Shown here piece after piece: positions 9,685 through 21,858 of a DNA stretch of 64,000 bases. Made by a program: the position numbers and the translations under genes. The stretch is from assembly GCA_014871385.1 (NCBI GenBank), contig CM026423.1:25040739-25104738 (forward strand), written 5' to 3'. Under the pieces are notes generated by a model. The model was not told the DNA's origin. It did not search any database and worked only from the letters and a program-made list of their open reading frames with translations. Within the stretch, counting starts at the first letter, position 1; every line of letters begins with the position of its first letter. Origin of the DNA: Ceratodon purpureus. Taxonomy: Eukaryota; Streptophyta; Bryopsida; Pseudoditrichales; Ditrichaceae.

Positions 9685-12015
9685 TGACAGCCATGCTGCC
9701 GAACTGAATCAACATCAAAAATCCAAGTTAGCGAATCAACCATGCGGAGAGCCAGTAAATCTAAACTCTCTCCCTGTTTCCCTTACACATACTTAACCAA
9801 AACGAGACCAAACTCGAAGACTTCCAAGGCCCCGTGATACTAGACTTTAATGGATAGACGCTGAGCGGACTGTCCATATGTTCCGGGTGGCGACAATATA
9901 ATACCGCGTGTATTGTCATGGAATGATTTAGGTGATCTCCTAAATGTTGACGAGTAGCACTCCTTAGCCGAGAGAGGACCGGACGGGTCGTGGAAGCTTT
10001 TTCCACCGCGGTTGTTGCAGCCGTATGATCCATTCACATTTGTTTAGTCTACATTGCTATTCCATCCGTGGTTGTAATGTTACATCTTTGAACTCCTGAC
10101 GGAAGGGAGTGCGCGGGCCGAAGGGAAGGCGAAGAGGGAAGACGGGGCGCGGGCGGAATAGGGGGTGCGGACGGAGCAGCGTGCGCGTGCGGATGAGGGG
10201 GCGCCGGCGGAAGGGGGGTGCGGACGGAGGAGGGTGCGCGTACACGGGGGATGGCGCGGGCGGATGAGCGTCCGCGGGGTGGATGAGGGCGGAGCGGGCG
10301 GACGAGAGAGGACGGAGCAGTGCACGCGGGCGGATGGGAGGGCGCGGACACAAGGGAGGCGGCCAGCGGAAGCGCCCTCGGGGTGTGACGGTGTGACCCT
10401 CGAGGTGTGACGGTGTCCCCCCAGCCCTTCGCTACACTGGTGTGACCCGTTGGTGTGACCCCTCTGCAAAGAAGGTGTGATGGTGTTCCTGCGGGTCCTT
10501 TGATACACCGGTGTGACCCCCGTCGTGTGACCCGTTTGCAGACGAGGTGTGACGGTGTCCCCCCGGCCCTTCGCTACACTGGTGTGACCCATTGGTGTGA
10601 CCCCTCTGCAAAGAAGGTGTGATGGTGTTCCTGCGAGTCCTTTGATACACCGGTGTGATCCCGTCATGTGACCCGTTTGCAGACCTAGTGTGACGGTGTT
10701 CCCCTCAGCCCTTTGCTACACCGATGTAACCCCGTGGTGTACCCATTTGCGAAGTCGTGTTGTTTGAGTGTCTAGACGCTACTTTCAGTTTCGAGGGTTT
10801 TGCCTTGCGAGCATTGTGCTGCTGAACGGGATGTTTCAACGAAGACAAACAAGGATGCATGGCGTTTGCTCCGAAGAGGACGCACTCACACCAAATATAT
10901 CACAAGGGTCCCACCGGTGTGACCCCGGGTGTACGCGGATACACTCACACCTCTTGTGCGCGGGGTTGCACACCTGATCGTCCAAGGTTTACACCGGTGT
11001 GACTTCGGGTGTAGGCGGACAGTGTGACGTCGGGGGAAGGAGAGAGTGTGGCGCCGGGTGTAGGCGGACACACGCACACCTCTTCTTCATGAGGATACAC
11101 GGGTGTGACCTTTGGTGTGGGCGGACACACTCACACTGGTGTGACCCGGGTGTAGGCCGATACACTTACACATCAATTCAATGAGCTTACACCACAGCCC
11201 GGGTGTGGGCGGGCACACCCACACCTCGTCTCCGTGAGGTTACACCAGTGTGACATCGGGTGTGGGCGGACGGTGTGGCGCCGGGTGTAGGCGGGCACAC
11301 TCACACCTCGTCTCCATGAGGTTACACCGGTGTGGCACATGGTGTAGGCGGGCGGTGTGACCCGGGTGTAGGCGGTCACACTCTCACCCCATCTCCTTGG
11401 GGTTAGATTGGTGTGACCCGGGTGTAGGTGGACACACTTCCGCTGGTGTAAACCGGGTGCAGGTCCTTGGTGTGACCCGCGGTGTAGGAAGGGTGTGACG
11501 GAGGAGGAGAGTGTGCTTTCAGGAGACGGTGTTGTCGCTGTTTGTAAAGCGTCGGTGTGATGTGCCTTGCACCGAAGATCATACACACTAAAGCCCAAAA
11601 CTCAAATGAGCAAACCCCGCACCCAAGGTGGCATGTCAGACTCCAAATGAATTTGACCCTAAAACCCTAAACCAAGCAATTCAGCCTTCACGGCATGCAC
11701 TATCCATCGCCACTGTTAGGTGCTCCTAAAACCAGTTCAGTGTTACAAAGGATACACGGGTGTGACCCTTTGTGTGGGCGGCCACACTCACACCAGTGAG
11801 ACCCGGGTGTAGGCCAATACAATCACACCCCATGTCCGTAGAATTACACCCATGTGACCCCGGGTGTACGCGGTTTCAGCTCACACCTCATGTAGGCCGG
11901 CACACTCACACCTCGTCTCCGCGAGGATACCCCGGGTGTGGGCGGACGGTGTGGCGTCGGGTGTAGGCGAACGGTGTGACTTGGGTGTAGGCGAACGGTG
12001 TGACCCGGGTGTAGG
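9685..12015 (+). repeat. Composite repeat, copy B (short tail)
   Basis: The leader (9685-10096) is nearly identical to 18168-18584. It is followed by the purine-rich array (10097-10370), minisatellites (10380-10750, 10905-11510, 11755-12015) and the 190-bp block (11512-11720). About 10755-10890 is an insertion of unrelated text. The 550-bp tail of copies A and C is missing. No gene is supported. Confidence 0.85.
9926..9945. repeat. 20-bp palindrome, family 1
   Basis: Exact ATTTAGGTGATCTCCTAAAT in the leader of copy B. Confidence 0.9.
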
Positions 12016-15000
12016 ATAAATTGTCCTCCGTGTGTGCTTATGAAGTCACGATTGAGGAACCGCTGGTCGATGGAGCTGGAACCAGAAGGCACTAATGAAG
12101 ATTTATTGATTACTAATAAATTAACAAAAAAGCTAAAAGTTGCACTCGAATTCCGGCCCACGCAGGGATTCGAATTCCAGCCTACGCAGGGATAGCACCT
12201 ATAAATGCAACTTTGAAATTTCATAACTAATTGTGACAGAGTACAAAAACAAGGGTTCTGCTTGCTCTATCTTTCCACTTCTCCATGCACTGATATCTCT
12301 TGAACTATCATGTTTGCTACATATTATCATTATGTGTGCTGAGAATTGAACCATTGTTGAGCACCAGTGACAAAATCATACTGCAAACACAATGAATATA
12401 TTAGAATGCTTAATTTTTTTTGATACAAAGATCACATTTGTGGTTCATAATTGCAACAAAGACTTGTCGCACCTACATTCACGACTTTCCTCGAAGAACA
12501 TTCCAAAAAATTTAAAACAATTTATGGAAAAACAATCCTCCAAGAATCTATGAACATTCTTCTACAGTTCTGGAATCACAAGAGTTTACCCGTATTTCTA
12601 AACTTGGATCACTCCTCCATCCTATGTTTTGGTTTTCGAACACAGTCCATCTTCTATCTCCATTCTAAAGAATACTTTCAAATGCAGATTCCAGGTGGTT
12701 TGGTGGAATGCAGGTGAAACAAAACCATGGAAGAATGAGGTGCGACGACGGTACAGTATGTGGCTGATTCCACCTCTGTAGACCAGGTTGCCAGATTCCT
12801 TTAGCTCATGCTGCCTCACGTTCTTCCTTTGATTCATTCGAGATCATCCGAAATTGTGAAGCATGAGCGTTCTGTTGAAATGTATCGTGCTTCGGTGATC
12901 ACACTACAATCATATGCCTCCCCTGCTGCTTCGAACCAACGCTTCTTCAATGCATGGGAGTGACTTGGTGTCACTCAGAATGTTCCATGGAAGCCAGTCC
13001 GAAAACCCTAAACCTCGAAGATGGACATTCAGGCTCTTGGAAGCTCAGTTGTTCAGTTTCTACAAGGCACTTATCTGCTCTTGGAGTTTTTTGCGAGTTT
13101 TCTGTTCAAGCCATGGATTTCCATGGAGTGCTCACACTTCACCTGAGCTCAGGTGTCTTGACATCGTCATCATCGAAACGACCATCTGCAGGAGATGAGC
13201 AGTCTCACAAGGTTGAGTCCACTTGCATGTTTCTCAGCGCGGTTGCAATCGAAGGGCCCTTGACGTGAACCAGACGTACTGTGGCTTCCAGGTCCGTCTT
13301 CCGTCTCAGATACGACTCTCTGTTCTGAATTTTTTCGCAATGCCGTATCTCTGTAACTTAACCTCCGACCGAGTCTCGTACATGCCTCCCCTTCAGGTAT
13401 ACCATCATTCCTGATGATGGGCGCTTTGTGTACCGTGGTGGAAAGAATGGAGGTCTACCATACCGTCGTTGGTGCTGCAAGTTTGAGTGGGTACTGTCTA
13501 CCTGGTTAAACGTGTTGCAAACCTTGACAGTACTAACCACTGTGCATTTGGGGTGCTGTCTGCAAGGTAGACCAAATTGCAAACGATGCAGGAAGCAGTG
13601 GTGTTTTGTAAAAGGAAAACTTTGAGAGATCTTACATGCCAGATGTCGTCGAACTTGACCGTTATTGAAGTAGCATATTTGTGTCCAATATAACACGTCC
13701 TTTTCGCCCAAGGCAAGGGTGTCACAAGCCAATATGGTGTCTGAGCAAAATCCGTATTGGGCGATCTAGCTTTGAAACGAACAGGGATGAACGCTTGTTC
13801 GATAAATTGCAATCCAGCTCACCCGTTCTTCTGTGAAAAAAGCAGGAAGGTAAGGCACCACATGCTCGTGGCGCCGGCGCCAGTACAGAGATGCGGCTGG
13901 AAATGTATCGTCATTCCCGTGGCTTTACTTGAGCTGAATTGAACGGGAAATATTCGAGGTGCACGGTAGAGAATCGACATGTTCTCGGACCAGCGTGACT
14001 TTGTTTGTACTTGATGGTAGATGGTAAACTTGTAATCGGAGTACATATCGTAAATGCCTTTCTGGGTCTATCGCGATGACATCGGTCCAAAAATAGGCAC
14101 AGAAATCGCAACCTTCTGAAACCTCTTCTTTCGCAACAAGAGATGCAATTTGCTAGACTCACATGAAGTTCATTCTCGATAACTGACTCTGTTTTCAGCG
14201 TGATTAATTGCTTTCTCCGGATGTCTAGACAGTTTACTAGCATCACTCGGGCGTGAGTCCAAGCTAGACATTATAATCACTGAACGTTCGTGAAATGTTC
14301 TCCATAGATCTTTCCTGGAATCACCGTAGTGTAACAAGTGGTTGTATTTGGACGTTGTCTGACAGGACGGTATTCTGAATTCTAGGATCGATGTTTGCTG
14401 GTTCATCGCTGGTACAGAAGCACGAGAGTTTTGAATTCATGTTTACAATGGCGCCAGCGCCATTCGAGCGTCCATCGGCATTTTGAAACAGAGATTCAAA
14501 ACGATTTTTTTAACGGAGCAAGTTCCACGGCGTGTCCACGGAAGACTCAGGAACACATTCTGTCATGGATTCTCGATTTTAACAACCTTAATAAATACAT
14601 TCACCATATAGCATTCGAAAGAAGTACGTGAACGGCCGTTGATTTAGGAGATGAGTAAATTTTTATAATAAAATTACAGGTAAGAGAGATCTAGGTCTGA
14701 AGAAACAGTTGAGTAGACCGCCGAAGGGAGTGCGCGCTTGAGCTTTATGAAATGCAGTGATCATGGCGTATTTAACAGAATTGAACCATCGGAAGTGCTC
14801 AAGTTGAAATATGGTTACAGTAATAGGAACTTAAAAGTGTACGATGTGTTCATCTTGGCATCATCAAGTTCCCACTATATAATTGCAAAAGCGACTCACC
14901 ATGGCGTTATGGAGGCCTATTCATGACAGCGACCATTCATATTCATGCACCCTTTCATGTTCGCACCTCTTAACATGTCTTCTTTGGTTTACACTTGGAA

Positions 15001-15190
15001 TGGTTTAGTATGCATAGCATAGGTTTCTTCGGCAAGCATAGCTGTGATAGGCTTCCCAATCCCCTGGAGACACATCATTCGACACGGATTGATCGGATAC
15101 TAGTTCTGTGCTCCTTAATTAAGTTCTCTTTAGGCCTCTTACAAGATGATGAATTTGGTGGGAGGGATTACGCAATACCACGTTCGCTGG
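12016..15190. other. Long interval without a convincing gene
   Basis: Only short open frames occur. A possible decayed exon on the plus strand at about 13399-13625 follows a pyrimidine-rich AG acceptor and reads RFVYRGGKNGGLPYRRWCCK, but I cannot attach it to a family or to other exons. Two small GC palindromes stand out in otherwise average DNA: ggcgccggcgcc near 13870 and ggcgccagcgcc near 14450. Confidence 0.4.
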
Positions 15191-16153
15191 ATGGAACTTT
15201 TTGCACTGATGATATCGCTTATTCTGCATTCAGCAAATTCGCTTTCAAAGAATAAGGATCCTTATAGCCCCCTTGAGATACAAAATGACTCACCATACCC
15301 GATCAGCATTGCTTGCGCTGAAAAGAAGGCCGTGGATGGACACATTCGAATGCAATTCATTTTATCAGAATTTCTGACTCCGAATTCGGGTGCCCAACTT
15401 GGTTCTCCTTATCTTAAAAGTATGCACTTGGAATTGTTCGAAAACAACTTATTCTGCGAGTTTTCATTCCGGTCGCGGAGTTGGAATTGCGTGGAATCTT
15501 ATATTGTGCAGCCTCTCTGCGTGTATGAAAATCCAGAGGTGTTGAGCACCCGCAACAAAGAGGGGGGGTACTCGGACGATGACTGCCCGATCTGCGATGA
15601 GTGGCCCCACACCGAGAAACCACGGTGTCGTTGGAAAATTGAGTCGGACGGAGTATATGTATCCCAGTTTAGTCCTCCGCGAGGCTGTCAGCATTATCTT
15701 AGAAAGAGCCAGTTCATGCTGAATCCATTCAGCTGGGGATTGGCGGATAAGCTTGAGGAGTACTATGTGTCAATACTGAATGACCTCGACCACGAATTGC
15801 TGGTGGCTTACGGACCGGAGGGTGGTGGGACGATTTTTCGAAGACTTCCATCCCGTCAGAACGTACCAGAAGGTCAACGTACGGTGGGATTTACTTTGAG
15901 TAGAGCTACTGATCCAGATCGGCTGGTGAGGTGGTTATGTAAGTTTGCCTTGGTTGCAACATTGGAGTATCGCAAAGACATCGTCCTCTGGATTCCTCCC
16001 GGTGATCCCAAAGATGAAATGCTGTGCATTGATTGCGCGTGGAAAGCGAGTGCGAGTGGACTTTACCTGGATTCAAGGGTTTGTAATCAAGACAATCCAG
16101 ACTGGGTAAAAAAATTCGACTGGGTTGGACCTAATCGACAGCATTCAGCGTAA
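15191..16153 (+). CDS. Predicted secreted protein of unknown function, possibly with two S-protein-like halves
   Basis: A 320-codon single-exon frame. I chose the ATG at 15191 because the first residues, MELFALMISLILHSANS, look like a cleavable signal peptide; the frame stays open further upstream to another ATG at 15146. The mature part has two halves that begin alike, SPLEIQNDSPYPISIAC and YYVSILNDLDHELLVAY. Each ends in a Cys/Trp-rich strand region (LFCEFSFRSRSWNC; LCIDCAWKASASGLYL). That pattern recalls the plant self-incompatibility protein homologue (SPH) fold, a small secreted beta sandwich, but the similarity is weak and read by eye. A CPIC motif with nearby Cys lies between the halves. 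The gene sits between composite repeat copies B and C with no obvious partner. Coding status is fairly sure; the family is a guess. Confidence 0.6.
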   Translation: MELFALMISLILHSANSLSKNKDPYSPLEIQNDSPYPISIACAEKKAVDGHIRMQFILSEFLTPNSGAQLGSPYLKSMHLELFENNLFCEFSFRSRSWNCVESYIVQPLCVYENPEVLSTRNKEGGYSDDDCPICDEWPHTEKPRCRWKIESDGVYVSQFSPPRGCQHYLRKSQFMLNPFSWGLADKLEEYYVSILNDLDHELLVAYGPEGGGTIFRRLPSRQNVPEGQRTVGFTLSRATDPDRLVRWLCKFALVATLEYRKDIVLWIPPGDPKDEMLCIDCAWKASASGLYLDSRVCNQDNPDWVKKFDWVGPNRQHSA

Positions 16154-17779
16154 GTCTGGGAATGTCGGTTAGAATTCATGGAAACCAAGAACACCCTGCT
16201 GTCTCATTGATGTGATGCTCATATTGCGGATCACGATGGATTGGGACTGTTAAACAGCATTCACACGTGGACGGTGGTGGCATGGAAAGATGCACAATCG
16301 AAACCATCGACTTGATAAGCACAGACGGAGGACAGTTTATTCAAGTCCGGACACGAGCGGACCGTCGTCGATTGAGAATAAGGTATTAGAAGAACACAAC
16401 GTTGATGGCGAGGCCAGCTGTCAAGGTGGAGGTTTGTGGATCGAGGTGGAGACGTCCAGGGGGATTCCATGGAGGAGGATGCCAAGAGCGATAAGGGTTC
16501 CGATCCTTGTGGAATTTCTCCACCGGCCAGAATCCGCGACGTCAACATCTCTCGTGATCATGATATGCGGATGCAATCGCATCCAAAGCCTCCTGCCGCA
16601 ACGACATCATCTCATCACGAATTTGTGAGGCCGTCCCTCGTCCGAAATTCCTCGGCAGGTCACCTTGCGAGTGCAACAATAAAGGGCTCAAAAACTCAAA
16701 GTGATATCATATGATAGTGGAGACACAACAGAAAGCGACGAGGATGAAAGCCGGGAGAGGACGGTGGAGATTACGACGTCTACCGAGGTCGACACCGTGG
16801 AGTGAGGTGGAACAAAGAGATATACTCTTCCTCCCTCGCGAGGTACCACGGGTTCGATGAATACGAGTTTACCATGGTGACGTAGAGTTTATAGACGTCA
16901 CGTTTTAGGTGATCTCCTAAATGCTTGTCTCAGCGGCAAGACGGAGACAAAACCATAAGCCCTGCTCTCTGCTCACACGAAGAAAACAGGACGCATAGGC
17001 CCGGAGTGGAGAATGGGCTCGGTGGGATGAACATGCCTCCTTCGAGAGTAGTCGTACTGTAGGCGACGTAGTTCAATTCAAATCTGATGTGAATGACAAT
17101 ATAGGCGATGACGTTGCATTTTCTCACTCTGGATGCGAGGTTCGAGAATTAGAGCCTGTCGTAATTTCCTGTCCAGAACTCAGGTCTGAGCGTAGGTGAT
17201 TCGCAAAATGTTGCGTTGAACCAGTCAGGAGTACATTCAGGTGCAAGTTTGGAGATTTCGGGGCATGCTTCAGTTCTGGAATTTTCTAGGAAGTCCGTAG
17301 CTTGTGCAATTACTTGCATGTTTGAGGATGCAGCGCGAAATCTAATCTTGCAACCGGGAAAGCTCATTGTGGATCACCATGTATGAGTTTGGTGTGAGAT
17401 CCACCCTGACGTCCTTTGGCATGTGGGGAGCCTGCACTCAAATCGCACAAATTTTCAATACTACAAATAAGAGCCGCTCACATGCACACTTTCTCATATA
17501 TGTATTGGAAGAATGTGCGTGTGCGTGTCTGTTCCCTTGGTTCCCGTTTTTGCCCCGTACTTGGGAATCTCCTTATAGTTGTTTCCCGAGTGTGAATATT
17601 GGCGCAAGTCAAAAATTGATGAATCCTTTTGATACAGAAGTAGGACATATTGACTGCATTCGTGTATATGGGTATTGTTAATGGAGGGCAAGGCTTGATA
17701 CGCATCGCCGATAAGCTGTACAATTATCCTTTTATCAAAGTTATTGGTATCTCGTTATGGGAGAAATGGTCGTCGACTG
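16154..17779. other. No convincing gene
   Basis: About 16290-16714 is open in two overlapping plus-strand frames with plausible but unrecognised text (DGGDVQGDSMEEDAKSDKG-like, hydrophilic). It could be a decayed gene. A family 1 palindrome lies at 16903-16922. Nothing else is recognised. Confidence 0.4.
16903..16922. repeat. 20-bp palindrome, family 1, outside the composite copies
   Basis: ttttaggtgatctcctaaat, one base off the consensus, with none of the usual composite leader around it. Confidence 0.8.
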
Positions 17780-18408
17780 CAAAGGAGCACCCCATGCGTT
17801 GCGTGACTAGGCTCATACACATCGAGGCTTCCGGCTTCTTTTATCTCCTGAGGTTTAGATGTACATGCGTACCTAGGTCTACATCCCGGAACTAAGGTTG
17901 GCCTATGGACACAAACATGAGAGCATTACTACGGCATGCTCCTCGCCGTATTTATCACGGAGTCCATCACTTGCGGTTGGAGGTCGACATCGAGCTTGAT
18001 TTCCCAGCCCCGCTGCAGCCTTGTTGAGCATCGTGATGCTTCATTGCAGCGCCAATCGCCTACGCCTATTGCACGTCCGGGTCATTGTACGACCTTCCTC
18101 CGTTAGACTCCGCGAAGTACTTGGAGCCCCCGGAGAACTTATAGACTGGGTTGTTGGATGGCTGGTTTGACAGCCATGCTGCCGAACTGAATCAACATCA
18201 AAAATCCAAGTTAGCGAATCAACCATGCGGAGAGCCAGTAAATCTAAACTCTCTCCCTGTTTCTCATACACATACTTAACCAAAACGAGACCAAACTCAA
18301 AGACTTCCAAGGCCCCGTGATACTAGACTTTAATGGATAGACGCAGAGCGGACTGTCCATATGTTCCGGGTGGCGACAATATAATCCCGCGTGTATTGTC
18401 ATGGAATG

Positions 18409-18428
18409 ATTTAGGTGATCTCCTAAAT
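18409..18428. repeat. 20-bp palindrome, family 1
   Basis: Exact ATTTAGGTGATCTCCTAAAT in the leader of copy C. Confidence 0.9.
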
Positions 18429-20340
18429 GTTGACGAGTAGCACTCCTTAGCCGAGAAGGGACCGGACGGGTCGTGGAAGCTTTTTCCACCGCGGTTGTTG
18501 CAGCCTTATGATCCATTCACATATGTTTATTTTACATTGCTATTCCATCCGTGGTTGTAATGTTGCATCTTTGAACTCCTGACGGAAGGGAGTGCGCGGG
18601 CCGAAGGGAAGGCGAAGAGGGAAGACGGGGCGCGGGCGGAATAGGGGGTGCGGACGGAGCAGCGTGCGCGTGCGGATGAGGGGCCGCCGGCGGAAAGGGG
18701 GTGCGGACGGAGGAGGGCGCAGGCGGATGAGCGTCCGCAGGGTGGATGAAGGGGGAGCGGGCGGACGAGGGAGGACGGAGGAGTGCACGCGGGCGGATGG
18801 GAGGGCGCGGACACAAGGGAGGCGGCCAGCGGAAGCGCCCTCGAGGTGTGACAGTGTGACCCTCGAGGTGTGACGGTGTCCCCCCAGCCCTTCGCTACAC
18901 TGGTGTAACCCGTTGGTGTGACCCGTTGGTGTGACCCCTCTCCAAAGAAGGTGTGATGGTGTTCCTGCGGGTCCTTTGATACACCGGTGTGACCCCGTCG
19001 TGTGACCCGTTTGCAGACGAGGTGTGACGGTGTTCCCCACAGCCCTCTGCCACACCGGTGTGACCTCGGGTGTAGGCGGACGGTGTGACGTCGGGGGAAG
19101 GGGAGAGTGTGGCGCCGGGTGTAGGCGGGCACACTAAACCGCGTCTCCGAGAGGTGACACCTGTGTGGCCCGGGGTGTAGGCGGACGGTGTGACCCGGGT
19201 GTGGGCGGGCACACTTACATTGGTGTAACCCGCGGTGTAGGCGGACAGAGTTACACTTGTGTGACCCGCGGTGTAGGAGGGGTGTGACCCGCGGTGTAGG
19301 CGGACAGAGTTACACTTGTGTGACCCGCGGTGTAGGAGGGGTGTGACGGAGGAGAGTGTGCGCTTCGGAGACGATGTTGTCGCTGTTTGTAAAGCGTCGG
19401 CGTCGGCGTCATACACACTAAAGCCCAAAAACTTCAATGAGCAAACCCCGCACCGAAGGTGGCATCTCAGACTCCAAATGAATTCGACCCTAAACCAAAA
19501 CCCCGAGCAATTCAGCCTCAACAGTGAGACCCAAGTGTAGGCCGATATACTCACACCTCATGTCCGTAGAATTACACCCATGTGTCCCCGGGTGTACGCG
19601 GTTTCAGCTCATACCTCATCACCTTGAGGTTACACCAGGGTGACTTGGGTGTAGGCGGGCACACCCATACCTCGTCGCTGTGAGGATACACCGGTGTGGC
19701 CCCAAGTGTGGGTGGATGGTGTGGCGTCGGGTGTAGGCGAACAGTGTGACCCGGGTGTACGCAGTCACTCACACCTCGTCTCCGTGAGGTTACACTAGTA
19801 TGGCAGAGGTGTCGGCAGATGGTGTGGCGCCGCGTGTAGGCGGGCACACCCACACCTCGTCGCCGTGAGGCTACACCGGTGTGGCCCCGGGTGTGGGTGA
19901 ACGGTGTGGCGCCGGGTGTAGGCGGGCACACCCACACCTCAACGCCGTGAGGAAACACCGGTGTGGCCCCGGGTGTGGGTGGATGGTGTAGCGTCGGGTG
20001 TGGGCAAACGGTGTGACCTGGGTGTAGGTAGTCACTCACACCTTGTCTCCTTGAGGTTACACTAGTGTGGCCTTGGGTGTCGGCAGATGGTGTGGCGCCG
20101 CGTGTAGGCGGGCACACCCACACCTCGTCGCCGTGAGGCTACACCGGTGTGGCCCCGGGTGTGGGTGAACGGTGTGGCGTTGGGTGTAGGCGGGCACACC
20201 CACACCTCGACGCCGTGGGGCTACATCGGTGTGGCCCCGGGTGTTGGTGGATGGTGTGGCGTCAGGTGTAGGCAAACGGTGTGACCCGGGTGTAGGCAGT
20301 CACTCACACCTTGTCTCCGTGAGGTTACACCTGTGTGGCG

Positions 20341-20545
20341 TGGGGTGTAGGCGGACGGTGTGGCGTGGGGTGTAGGCGGACGGTGTGACCGGGGTGTAGG
20401 CGGACGGTGTGACCGGGGTGTAGGCGGACGGTGTGACCGGGGTGTAGGCGGACGGTGTGACCGGGGTGTAGGCGGACGGTGTGACCGGGGTGTAGGCGGA
20501 CGGTGTGACCCGGGTGTAGGCGGACGGTGTGACCCGGGTGTCGGT
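20341..20545 (+). repeat. Sharp 24-bp tandem array
   Basis: About eight nearly identical 24-bp units built from ggggtgtaggcgg plus acggtgtgacc. The unit is a multiple of three, so one frame reads GVGGRCDR over and over; this is not taken as a gene. It is much more uniform than the surrounding minisatellite, which suggests recent expansion. Confidence 0.9.
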
Positions 20546-21405
20546 GGGCACACTTGCACTGGTGTGACCCGGGTGTAGGCGGACGGTGTGACCCGCGGTG
20601 TAGGAGGGGTGTGACGGAGGAGAATGTGCTTTCAGGAGACGGTGTTGTTGCTGTTTGCAAAGCGTCGGTGTGATGTGCATTGCATCGAAGATTATACACT
20701 CTAAAGCCTAAAAACTCAAATGAGCAAACCCCGCACCATAGGTGGCATCAAAGACTCCAAATGAATTCGACCCTAAATCAAAACGCCGTGCTTCACCGTT
20801 CACGGCCTGCATTATCCACCGCCACTGTTACAGAGGTGCCACGGCTCAAGAGCCAACTTTTGATTGGCGGGGAATGGGAGGGCGAGCCTTATACCGATGG
20901 AAAGCTCTTCGAAAAGCGCACAAGATGCACGCAAAAAACATGCAAATTGGGCAAGAATTGATTGAGATATCGCTCGCCGAAGTTACCAGTTGGACGGCGC
21001 ACCCGGAAATGCAACTTTTGCATGCGGAGGAATTAGCGGGCGAGCCTTATACCGATGGAAAGAGCGTGAAAAATCAGTCACAATGAAGCCAAGAACGACC
21101 GGAATCGGGCACAAAATGGCGGAGATATGAAAGGTGGAAGTTGGCGGCAACACGGCAATTTCAATGAAAATGTCGCATTTGACTCGCACCGAATCTGTGA
21201 ACGAAAATTAGATATTTGGAAAGAGCTCACAAAATCAGTAAAGACCGACCTTTGAAACTCTCAAATCGCACAAGATATGGGGGAGAAAATGCTCCTCAAA
21301 AATTGGTGTGACCGGCGGGCTACACCAGTGCGGTGTACCGCACGGAATGCACTGCATTCCGGTCTTCTCTTAACATAGGCAAACATATACCTGTTATTAG
21401 ATGTC

Positions 21406-21858
21406 CTAATCTTCGAACCTAACACGTTTAGGGTTGCCCACTACACTATCAGCAGGACTGCCAGCCGCTGACTGTACTACAGGAGAAACTACATTCGCAT
21501 TCACTTTCGTTCCCACACTTGGCAAATGTCCTTGGTATGATCGTTTCAGCAATGGCCCACCTCCCCGCCTCCGATTAACTGATTCCCTGGAATAGGTTCC
21601 CCTTGGGATCTTTCCAACCCTCGAGTATGCATGTGGTTGCAAAGGCACATCTGTGTCCTTCTTTATCACTATGATTTCATCCGAATTTTCTGAACGTGGA
21701 GGGTCAGCTCTTACATCCGGTTGTACCGCAACATCCGATGTCGACGGACGCCCTTGGCTGTTGGCCATCACCTCTTCTTCGTCCTCCACCTCAACATATG
21801 GTTGAAATGGACAAACATCGTCAGCGAGTGAAACAACAATATCTCTGACGTCTTCCAT
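21406..21858 (-). CDS. Hypothetical hydrophilic protein, 150 aa
   Basis: A complete ATG-to-stop frame lying just beyond composite copy C. It is not repetitive, and its composition differs from the neighbouring repeat artefacts. The N-terminal third is acidic (EVEDEEEV). The middle is polar and disordered-looking. The C-terminal part is basic with RVGKIPRGTYSR and NRRRGGGPLLKRSYQG and ends in NPKRVRFED. The KRVRF near the end resembles a PP1-docking RVxF motif or a short nuclear signal, which is inference only. No family is recognised. It could also be the last exon of a longer gene. Confidence 0.5.
   Translation of the reverse strand: MEDVRDIVVSLADDVCPFQPYVEVEDEEEVMANSQGRPSTSDVAVQPDVRADPPRSENSDEIIVIKKDTDVPLQPHAYSRVGKIPRGTYSRESVNRRRGGGPLLKRSYQGHLPSVGTKVNANVVSPVVQSAAGSPADSVVGNPKRVRFED

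Larger units (their letters stand above)
17780..21385 (+). repeat. Composite repeat, copy C (longest and best ordered)
   Basis: Leader 17780-18584, purine-rich GC array 18585-18845, minisatellite 18846-19350, 190-bp block 19352-19530, minisatellite 19531-20615 with a sharp 24-bp array, second 190-bp block 20622-20830, tail 20840-21385. It ends in ccggtcttctcttaacatagg, a phrase that also ends copy A (8474) and reappears at 22957. No gene is supported. Confidence 0.85.

Noticed and set aside
20341-20545. Regularly spaced repeats that might be taken for a CRISPR array
   Set aside because: Units are directly adjacent with no unique spacers, and the genome is that of a plant.
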